Shown: positions 35,501 to 41,863 of the stretch, piece by piece
Layout of the letters: every line of letters starts with the position of its first letter
Numbering within the stretch: position 1 is the stretch's first letter
Assembly: GCF_023243045.1 (NCBI RefSeq)
Contig: NZ_JALKFX010000001.1
Location: 1-64,000, forward strand
Length of the DNA: 64,000 bases
Direction of reading: 5' to 3'
Origin: Frankia sp. AgB32
Lineage (GTDB): Bacteria > Actinomycetota > Actinomycetes > Frankiales > Frankiaceae
Translations under genes and position numbers: made by a program
Notes under the pieces: model-generated
Told to the model about the DNA's origin: nothing
The model's input: the letters and a program-made list of their open reading frames with translations, nothing else
Database searches by the model: none

Positions 35501-36530
35501 TTCGATCTCCGCCGGAATAGCTGACCACGGCGGCGGACGGGGTCGCGACCCGGGTCCGCTCGAAACTGGCCAGAACGCGGCGGCGTAGCCCCTCGTTCTG
35601 TTCGAGCAGGGCGTCCACCTGGTGATCGGTCAGATAGGAGACCAGTCGCTCGTAGGCGGCAAGGAGCGTCCCCTCCTGGCGTGGCCGATCTCCGAAGACG
35701 GCGAGAATCTCCTCGTACGCGTAATAGGGTTTGTATGGAATCTCCACATCACCCCAGTACTGCTCGCGCTCCGTGCCGTCGAAATCCTGGACGAAGGCGT
35801 CGAAGGTCTCCCGGGAGAGGTCCCGGCCAAGCTCGAGCTTTTTGTGCTCACCGTCTTCGACCCGCATCGGGACTGGTAGGATTCGGATCCCTTGGGTGGC
35901 ATTTCTGATCGAACGTGCGACAGCCGCCGCACCTTCGATACTCTGTGTGCTGAGCGTAAAACAGTTGACGACAATGTCGGGCAGCTGGACTGTGCAGATT
36001 CCCGCGGTGTCGCTCAACCCGGTCCTGCTGTCGATGAATATCCAGTCGTAGCTCGCGCGCATGTTCGCGCCGAGACTGTCGATGAATTCGGCGCCGTCCC
36101 GCTCCTCGTAGAACGCGCTCCAGTCGAAGGTACTTACCCGCTGGGAGTATGCCGGGTCGTGGCGGCCGGAGCAGACAAAGTCGATCGTCCCGTCCTTCGG
36201 GAAATCCCAGTTCAGGGACTCGGCGTAGGGAGTGATCGCGGTTGCTCTTTCGAACCAGTCCTCCTCGCCGCGCACCGGCGGCGACAGCACTGTCGCGGTG
36301 AAGTCCCAGATCATGTCCATGATCCCGCGCATCGACCGTAGCTCGGGATCGTGTAGGAAAGGATGGAAGTACCGCTGCAGGCCGGGTGCCTCCAGGTCCC
36401 AGTCCACGACGAGAACGCGCTGGCCGCTGCTGGCGATCAGCCAGGCAACGTTGGCCAGCGCCATGGATCGACCGGTTCCGCCCTTGTATGAGTAGAACGT
36501 GACAATGCGCCCTGGTGGTGATCCCGTCAC
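32550..36530 (-). CDS. fxsT: FxsT-type protein: ParA-like ATPase, TIR-like, NB-ARC and TPR domains
   Basis: A 1326-residue multidomain protein. Residues 10-300 form a SIMIBI/ParA-like ATPase with KGGTGRS (16-22) and VVDWDLEAPG. Residues 334-450 are TIR-like (VVSYSGGDRSWADWIA). Five TTADR-type repeats form the linker. An NB-ARC STAND ATPase follows with P-loop GLAGVGKT (545-552), Walker B LLVLDNAD and sensor ITSRN. From about 850 to the end are TPRs. The C-terminus ends IDLEIDPPPP, a tail shared with the paralogue ending at 41864. It starts with GTG 9 bp after fxsC, so they are co-transcribed. It fits the FxSxx-system TPR protein family; a sensing or scaffold role is inferred. Confidence 0.88.
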   Translation of the reverse strand: MTGSPPGRIVTFYSYKGGTGRSMALANVAWLIASSGQRVLVVDWDLEAPGLQRYFHPFLHDPELRSMRGIMDMIWDFTATVLSPPVRGEEDWFERATAITPYAESLNWDFPKDGTIDFVCSGRHDPAYSQRVSTFDWSAFYEERDGAEFIDSLGANMRASYDWIFIDSRTGLSDTAGICTVQLPDIVVNCFTLSTQSIEGAAAVARSIRNATQGIRILPVPMRVEDGEHKKLELGRDLSRETFDAFVQDFDGTEREQYWGDVEIPYKPYYAYEEILAVFGDRPRQEGTLLAAYERLVSYLTDHQVDALLEQNEGLRRRVLASFERTRVATPSAAVVSYSGGDRSWADWIAAELHAVGFAVTLEPLAGESMGWLDGGLSKPDADADPVHLTVALLSSAYVRSAQGQDRWHRAAARDPDGLARRLLPVRIEDFEPPVEFNEYEHVDLVGLHETPARRALLTAAGRPRRRTTAGRTTADRTTADRTTADRTTADVAGALRFPGAPPQVWAGVPARNPAFVGRESVLAHVRDRFVGREGPPSSTQVLQGLAGVGKTQLAVEYVYRFRSSYDLVCWVGSEQPALVRSGLAALAPVLGLDSRSGHEPIDEVLNALRLGDPYRRWLLVLDNADSPDDIIPLIPHGPGHVLITSRNRRWHGRQDRVEVNPFSRAESIALLRRRAPALTAEVAAQLAVALGDLPLALELAGAWHAETGMSAERYLQLLESDPGPLLWEGEITTNASPIARTWMLSVDRLREKAPTAARLAELCAFFGPEPISLTILYGDGLKDLPEPGDQVFRDEITLGTAVRHVTEHALARVDEKDQSLEMHRLVQAVIRDDLAPPRRADVSRRVQAILAAADPGTPDDPASWPRYSLLRPHIGPAGAALSDSPEVSGLVANVVRSLYTQRDHSGCRELAQETLEIWRSILGEDDQRTLKLALDLADSLRALGHPEQARDLDQTARRRLLRTLGPEATLTLRAAMALGGDLRGMHSYQEARWLDEETYERFRANGWLDRPDGIQIANNLAVSLRFVGDLKHALELSRDVFDRERRLHGEDVVSALQFADSYARDLREFGRYRESLSILETTVERCRDFLGDSHADTLRSLRNRAITLRWCGQTERARSESASTLDMLRDRVGDDHPETLATAVSLVCDLCLAQDYSAARRLAEDTHSQADRRLGANSLYTLAAANALIIALRHDGGNTAAIRLAEQTVETLATSLPEDHPFIFYCTANLANCHYDAANFIRARELDQRVEANMRTKLGGGHPLTMLVAANHAASLARTGQESTGNAVRESVLQDLEDCLGSNHPSTTRVRKGVRIDLEIDPPPP
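35059..35133 (-). repeat. Five 15-bp coding repeats inside fxsT
   Basis: Five tandem copies of TCGGCCGTCGTGCGG (the last begins with C) encode a Thr-Thr-Ala-Asp-Arg pentapeptide ladder between the TIR-like and NB-ARC domains. The unit keeps the frame, so copy number can change the linker length without a frameshift. Confidence 0.9.
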
Positions 36531-36539
36531 CGAAATCCC

Positions 36540-38000
36540 CTACGGGCCCTGGAGGAGTGGCCGGCGACGGGCTGGGGTGTCCCGGGTGCGAAGCGAGGCA
36601 CGCGAGGAGAAGATGCGTGCCTGCGAGTCGGCGAGCAGCTGAACGAGCGCGGTGGTGAACTCCTCGGGTGAGGCAATATCCATGCGGAAGAGTGTGTCCC
36701 GGCGAACCATGTTGTTGGGGAGTGCCTCGGCGAGGGCGGCTCTCAGCTCGGTGGCATTTTCGACCGTCTCGACATCATCCGGATTCCAGGGAACCAGCAC
36801 GCCGGTGGTCGGCTCGTTGCGCCGGTCGTACTCGATCAGTGCGGTTCGGAAGGGCTCCAGCTTCGCCGTCCACACGTCGACGACGAAAACAACGATCTCG
36901 TTTCGCTCTCTCGACCTCTCGAGCAGTTCGGTGATCTCGGCGCGCAGTGGCATGATGCTCGACGCCATCTCCTGGCTCGCCGCGACGGCCTGCGCCGCGA
37001 TGCACACCCGTTGCTGGAAATGTGGATGGTAGGGCGCCCAGTCATCGAAATCATTGCCATAGTAATCCAGTTGCTGGCGTAGTGCCGACAGCGTCCGGGC
37101 CGACGTGACCGCGAACACGAAGGTGACCCGCTTGGGGCCGCCTCCCTCGGGATCGGACGTCGCGGCCACCTTGTGGCCGGGGGCCTGGGCCGCTGTTCGC
37201 TGCAGCTCGCGGGACCTGCCGATCCAGAAGTCAGGGCCGGGCCTGGGTGCGCGCGTACGGTCTGCCATCCGAGGGATGTCCCGGGCGTCGTCCCTCTCCG
37301 GAGGCGAGGTTGGCGGGACCGGCTGCGGGGAGGAAGGCGCCCCGGGAGTCGGCGTGGTCGGCGGCGCCGAGGGTCCTGGGGGATCTGGTGGATCCGGGGG
37401 CTCCTGTGGATCTGGAGGCGCCGCCGGGCCGAACGCGTTACGTACCAGGTGGAAGTCGGGTGCCTTCGTCATCGCCGGCAGTGGGGACTCCTCGGCCAGA
37501 TGCACGATCCGCTCGGCCAGCGCCACCAGGAACTCCTGGTACTCGTCGTGGTTCCGGTTCAACTGCAGGAGATATCGCAGGCCGTTCTCGGCGTAGCACG
37601 CCCCTAGATCTTCGTGATTGTACTGTAGCCGGGCCAGGATCGTCGGCGGAGGCCGTAACGGCGTCCAGATCACCGGGAGTAGCGCTGGCAGACCTGCCGT
37701 CGCCCGGAGTCGGTCGCTGAAGACCTGCCACTCCCGGCCGCAGTACTCGGAGGTGAAGAAGGTGCGTGAGCAGATAGCCACAAAGGTCCGACACTTCCCG
37801 AGGGCGTTAGCCAGCTCGTCCGACCACGCCTGGCCCGCCTGAATACTCGAGGTATCGAGGAAGCCGACCTCCTCCGCGCTGGGATGCCCGCAGCGAGTCC
37901 GCACCTCGTGCCGTAGATCGGTGAAGAACCTCTTGAGGTAGGGGCCGTCGTTGAAGTCCGCCCGGGCGTAGCTGAGAAAGAGGTACGGGGGGCGCGTCAT
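36540..38000 (-). CDS. fxsC: TIR-like protein FxsC
   Basis: A 486-residue protein. Residues 5-150 form a TIR domain: YLFLSYARADF (strand A), GFLDTSSIQAGQAW (BB-loop region) and CSRTFFTSEYCGREW, in which Glu90 occupies the position of the catalytic Glu of TIR NAD hydrolases. A Pro-rich linker (about 200-240) leads to a C-terminal domain conserved in FxsC proteins (VTFVFAVTSARTL and VVFVVDVWT). I start at the ATG at 38000, just before the first strand; ATG 38036 is also open, and neither has a strong ribosome site. It is the first gene of the fxsC-fxsT unit, divergent from the precursor at 38549. Confidence 0.82.
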   Translation of the reverse strand: MTRPPYLFLSYARADFNDGPYLKRFFTDLRHEVRTRCGHPSAEEVGFLDTSSIQAGQAWSDELANALGKCRTFVAICSRTFFTSEYCGREWQVFSDRLRATAGLPALLPVIWTPLRPPPTILARLQYNHEDLGACYAENGLRYLLQLNRNHDEYQEFLVALAERIVHLAEESPLPAMTKAPDFHLVRNAFGPAAPPDPQEPPDPPDPPGPSAPPTTPTPGAPSSPQPVPPTSPPERDDARDIPRMADRTRAPRPGPDFWIGRSRELQRTAAQAPGHKVAATSDPEGGGPKRVTFVFAVTSARTLSALRQQLDYYGNDFDDWAPYHPHFQQRVCIAAQAVAASQEMASSIMPLRAEITELLERSRERNEIVVFVVDVWTAKLEPFRTALIEYDRRNEPTTGVLVPWNPDDVETVENATELRAALAEALPNNMVRRDTLFRMDIASPEEFTTALVQLLADSQARIFSSRASLRTRDTPARRRPLLQGP

Positions 38001-38548
38001 CAGCGTCAGGACTCGGCCAAAGGGGCGGACACCCATGAGATCATCTGGAGGGGAAGGGGGACGGTGCGCACTGAGAGTGGTCCGCCCGCGATGTTTTCAG
38101 GCGCGGCCGCACGCTGCCTTCGTTGGCAGGCCGACGCGGCGTGGACGATCTCCCCCGACGGCACTGGCCCCCTCGATTCTCACTCGACGGCGCTGGTCCG
38201 GCGCCTCCGCCAACCGCTCCAGCACCAGTTGTCGTTGAGTGAGAACAGAGTCTACGTGGTGGTCCTGCCGTATGCGGCGGCTGGTTTGGAGCCAGCCCGA
38301 CACGGTACGGTCTGCCGCGGAAGAGTTGGGTGACTCGGCGTCGACCTAACGGCTGCGGCGCCGCGTTCAGAAACCGGCGAAGGACGGTTTTTGGGGGTCG
38401 TGGAGGTGCGAGCATCGGTCTCGGTTGTTGCTGTCCCGCCGCCGGAACCGATAATCTTATCGAGGTATTGCGCCTAGGCCCGCTCTACAGGCGTCCGACG
38501 GCGCCCCAGGCTACATTGGATGGCGGGGGCGGGCGGAGGAGGTTGCTG
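38001..38548. promoter_or_regulatory. Divergent fxsC / fxsA-fxsB promoter region
   Basis: About 550 bp with no supported gene. It contains the perfect palindrome CGATAA-TC-TTATCG at 38449-38462, operator-like and about 90 bp upstream of the precursor start. TACATT at 38512-38517 is a possible -10 giving a roughly 25-base leader; no good -35 is seen. Ribosome site AGGAGG (38537-38542) lies six bases before the precursor GTG. Confidence 0.5.
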
Positions 38549-38746
38549 GTGGACAGCTGGTCGACGGGTATCGAGACACGCCTACCCGACATAAGTGGGT
38601 GGCCGCTTGACGTGATCGAGTCGGTGGACAACCCAACGTTGCGTCGCGCCGCGCGCCGGCTGGGCCGGGAGTCCGCACAGCAGCCCCCGACGCACGCCGG
38701 TTTCCAGTCGAGCGTGGGATTCAATTCCCAGATCTCGACCCCCTAG
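38549..38746 (+). CDS. fxsA: FxSxx-type RiPP precursor peptide 2 with duplicated motif
   Basis: A 65-residue precursor starting at GTG 38549, six bases after AGGAGG, so the longer open frame upstream is not needed. The leader shows LPDISGWPLDVIESVDNPTL followed by RRAARRLGRES. The core is HAGFQSSV and then GFNSQISTP: two Phe-x-Ser blocks (FQSSV and FNSQI) one Gly apart, with a three-residue STP tail. The homologue at 32325 has one block. It stops 12 bp before fxsB, so it is the direct substrate by context. FxsB-type enzymes are known to build a cyclophane between the Phe ring and the third residue of such a motif; two rings could form here. Confidence 0.87.
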   Translation: MDSWSTGIETRLPDISGWPLDVIESVDNPTLRRAARRLGRESAQQPPTHAGFQSSVGFNSQISTP

Positions 38747-38758
38747 GCCGACGGAGAC

Positions 38759-39997
38759 GTGCAGAATCTCAGCGTCGGGGCGCGGGGATCCGAGTGGCCG
38801 TACGGCTTCGTGCCGGATGAGGAGCTTTACCGCTCGGGCTGGCGTCCGCTGCCGTTCCGGCAGATCGTCCTCAAGGTGCACAGCCGCTGCAACCTCGCGT
38901 GTACCTACTGCTACGTCTATGAGCAGGCTGACCAGGGGTGGCGTAGTCAGCCGATCGTGATGAGCGGGCGCACCGTCGCCGCGACCGCCGAGCGGGTGGC
39001 GCGGCACGCCCTTGGGCATGGGCTGGACGCAATGGCGATTGTCCTCCACGGCGGCGAGCCCCTGCTGGCTGGTGCTGATCTCATCGGCGACCTGGTCACG
39101 ACGTTCCGTGCGGCGGTGACGCCGAATACTCGCATCAACTTCACCCTCCAGACCAACGGTGTTCTCCTTGACGAGCGAATTCTCGAACTTTCCCTTCGTC
39201 ATGGCATCGGCCTGGGAGTGAGCATCGACGGGGGAGCCGAGCAGCACAATCGGCGACGGCCGCGTCGCGATGGCGGCAGCAGCCTGGTGGGGACTCATGC
39301 CGGACTCGAGCGACTGACCTCGGCGCGGTTCCGTGCTGTCTTTGCCGGGCTGCTCTGCGTGATCGATCTGGGCAGCGATCCCGTGGAGGTCTACGAGAGT
39401 CTGCTCGCGTGGCAGCCCCCTGGCGTCGACTTTCTGCTGCCACACGGAAACTGGTCGGTCCGCCCGCCGGGACGGGTTGCCGACGAGTCCTCCACGCCCT
39501 ACGCGGACTGGCTCATCACGCTGTTCGAACGCTGGTATACGGCCCCGGAACACGAGACGGACCTGCGCCTCTTTGATGAGATCATCGCGGTGCTCCTGGG
39601 TGGAAGCAGCCGGGTCGAGACCGTGGGTCTGACGCCGTCGACGGTGGTCGTGGTGGAGACTGATGGCTCGATCGAGCAGGTCGACGCGCTGAAGTCGGCC
39701 TACCACGGGGCGGCTTCCACCGGGCTGCACGTCGATCGAGACGATCTCGACGCCGCTCTTGATCATCCGGGTATCGTGGCTCGGCAGATCGGCGCGGCAG
39801 CTCTCGGGGAGGAATGCGCTCGCTGCCCGATCCACAAGGTCTGCGGTGGCGGCTATTACCCGCACCGGTACCGGCCGGGTAGCGGCTTCCGTAACCGCTC
39901 TGTTTACTGCCCCGACCTGGTGAAACTGATTATGTATATCGCCGATCGGATCCATGGTGATCTGGAGCCTGTCCGCCGCGATCTGGGACGAGTATGA
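38759..39997 (+). CDS. fxsB: Radical SAM/SPASM cyclophane-forming maturase FxsB
   Basis: A 412-residue radical SAM enzyme of the FxsB family. The 4Fe-4S/SAM motif is C44-x3-C48-x2-C51 in HSRCNLACTYCYVYEQAD, typical of FxsB. The C-terminal SPASM region keeps C353-x2-C356, C362 and C384 (CARCPIHKVCGGGYY) for auxiliary clusters. It should install a carbon-carbon cyclophane crosslink in the precursor peptides. It begins at GTG 38759, 12 bp after the precursor stop. Its ATGA stop overlaps the start of the HExxH gene. Some FxsB proteins carry the HExxH domain as a C-terminal fusion; here it is a separate gene. Confidence 0.92.
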   Translation: MQNLSVGARGSEWPYGFVPDEELYRSGWRPLPFRQIVLKVHSRCNLACTYCYVYEQADQGWRSQPIVMSGRTVAATAERVARHALGHGLDAMAIVLHGGEPLLAGADLIGDLVTTFRAAVTPNTRINFTLQTNGVLLDERILELSLRHGIGLGVSIDGGAEQHNRRRPRRDGGSSLVGTHAGLERLTSARFRAVFAGLLCVIDLGSDPVEVYESLLAWQPPGVDFLLPHGNWSVRPPGRVADESSTPYADWLITLFERWYTAPEHETDLRLFDEIIAVLLGGSSRVETVGLTPSTVVVVETDGSIEQVDALKSAYHGAASTGLHVDRDDLDAALDHPGIVARQIGAAALGEECARCPIHKVCGGGYYPHRYRPGSGFRNRSVYCPDLVKLIMYIADRIHGDLEPVRRDLGRV

Positions 39998-41847
39998 AGT
40001 TCCACCGGCTGACCGCGGCCGATCTCGACGAGCTCGCCTGCGGGCGCGGAGGAGCGGAGCTTGTTCACCGGCTGCGGGTCACGCAGCTCAGCAGGCGGTT
40101 GCTGGTCCTGCGTGCCTTCCTGGATGATTCGGCTGACCTGGCGCCGGAAGCTGTCGAGAGGAGCGGACTCAACGCCAGCTTCGAGGTACTGGTCGCAGCC
40201 CAACGCCTCGGCGCCGACGTGGTCGATGATCTGCTGCTCTCCCCGGGTTTCGGGTTGTGGGCGATGCACTGCCTGCGCCGACTGCATGGCACCGTCACAG
40301 CGCCGACCCCGCTCGAGGACGAGTTGGCCGGTCTCGGTGCCTTCGCCGTCGCCGCGGCCCTGCGCTCCGGGCTCGACGTGGAGTTGACTCTGCTGATCAA
40401 CGAGCACGGTCTGGTCCTGCCCACCCTCGGCCGCTACCGTGGCGGGCCGACCGGCCGAGTCCGAGTCCGCACCGGCCGCCGGCTGTTGACGATCTATGCT
40501 GATGATCCCGCCGATGGCCCACCGGTCCTGATCGACTGGCGACAGCCGGAACCGCCCGGTGATGTTTCGCCCGCAAGCGCGGGCTGGCAGCCGTTGCTCC
40601 TGCTCGGCAGCGAGGCGGATGGTGAGCGCATCGACCTTCACCTGGACTTCCACGACCCCTCCCGCCACCGGCTTGACCTGCCGATGGCAGACGAGGTCGG
40701 ACCGGACGCGACTGACCTGTGGCAACAGCGGATCGACGAGGGTTGGCGGATCCTGTGTCGCTACGATCCATCGGTCGCCGAGGCGCTTGCCGCTGGACTC
40801 ACGACGATCTATCCGCTCCGCTCGACGAGCGACGCCAACGAGCTCAGCGCCTCCGCCGGCGAGGCGTTCGGCGCGGTCGCGATGACGCTGCCGAAGGATG
40901 GCCTGTCGTGCGCGGCCGCGCTGATCCACGAGTTCCAGCACAACAAGCTGTCGGCGCTTCTCGACCTCGTCATCCTGGCCGAGCCGGTCGAGGGACGCCT
41001 GTTCTACGCACCCTGGCGCGCCGATCCGCGTCCCCTCCTCGGGCTGCTCCAGGGCGCCTACGCCTATCTCGGGCTTACCGAATTCTGGGACTTCCAACGG
41101 CGAGTGCTGACGGATTCGCCCTTTGCGCATTTCGAGTTCGCTCGGTGGCGGGAGGAGGTCTGGCGTGTCCTCGTGGCGATGCGGCTTTCCGGTGTCCTCA
41201 CCCCGCTCGGACTGCGTTTCGTCGATGGCATGCGGACTGTGATCGGCCGGCACCGCCGGGCCGCGATACCGGCGGAGCCGCAGCGGTTGGCCCGGCAGGT
41301 CAGTGCCGACACCTGGACGACGTGGCGTCTGACCAACCTGGAGCCCGCTGCTGATCTGGTGGCGGGCCTGGCCGATGCCTGGACGAGGGGCCAGCCACCC
41401 GGGGGTGAGATGCGGGTCGACGCCGCTGTCCGGCCAGGCCGCCGCGGCCTGGTACACAACGCCCGACTGAATCTCGTGTATGTCCGGCTGAACGAGCCGA
41501 AGGTGTTCGCGGCGGCGCGGGAGGGTGTCCCCGGCGTGCTCGAGCAGGAGTACTCACTCGCTGACCGGGCTCAGGCATTCGGTGACGTCCAGCTGGCGGC
41601 AGAGGCCTACAAAGCGGGGATTACCGATGATCCGGATGATCTCACTGCCTGGGCGGGTCTCGCCCTGTGCCGGCGGGAGACCGGCCCAGCCCGCAGCCGG
41701 GTCCTCGTCGCCCACCCGGAACTGGTCCGGGCGGTGCATCGAGGGATCGAGGAGCGCACGGGAGAACGTGTCGACCCCGATACTCTGACCTCCTGGCTGC
41801 CCGAGCCGGTCCCCGCCGGGACCGCGCCGGGGACCGCGATGCCGTGA
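39994..41847 (+). CDS. HExxH-type peptide modification protein (putative alpha-KG peptide beta-hydroxylase)
   Basis: A 617-residue protein with the metal motif HEFQH at 311-315 (AALIHEFQHNKLSALLDLV). This matches the HExxH family found beside radical SAM RiPP maturases and now annotated as alpha-ketoglutarate-dependent peptide beta-hydroxylases. About 300 residues of mostly helical sequence precede it, and the C-terminal part has TPR-like helices (YKAGITDDPDDLTAWAGLAL). It starts inside the fxsB stop (ATGA overlap), implying translational coupling and joint action on the precursor. Protease function is less likely given the family. It is convergent with the FxsT gene ending at 41864. Confidence 0.8.
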   Translation: MKFHRLTAADLDELACGRGGAELVHRLRVTQLSRRLLVLRAFLDDSADLAPEAVERSGLNASFEVLVAAQRLGADVVDDLLLSPGFGLWAMHCLRRLHGTVTAPTPLEDELAGLGAFAVAAALRSGLDVELTLLINEHGLVLPTLGRYRGGPTGRVRVRTGRRLLTIYADDPADGPPVLIDWRQPEPPGDVSPASAGWQPLLLLGSEADGERIDLHLDFHDPSRHRLDLPMADEVGPDATDLWQQRIDEGWRILCRYDPSVAEALAAGLTTIYPLRSTSDANELSASAGEAFGAVAMTLPKDGLSCAAALIHEFQHNKLSALLDLVILAEPVEGRLFYAPWRADPRPLLGLLQGAYAYLGLTEFWDFQRRVLTDSPFAHFEFARWREEVWRVLVAMRLSGVLTPLGLRFVDGMRTVIGRHRRAAIPAEPQRLARQVSADTWTTWRLTNLEPAADLVAGLADAWTRGQPPGGEMRVDAAVRPGRRGLVHNARLNLVYVRLNEPKVFAAAREGVPGVLEQEYSLADRAQAFGDVQLAAEAYKAGITDDPDDLTAWAGLALCRRETGPARSRVLVAHPELVRAVHRGIEERTGERVDPDTLTSWLPEPVPAGTAPGTAMP

Positions 41848-41863
41848 CGGCGCGGCGGCGGCC

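Noticed and set aside
36530..36540. Possible fusion of FxsC and FxsT
   Set aside because: A clear TAG stop and a new GTG with GGGG site separate them by 9 bp.
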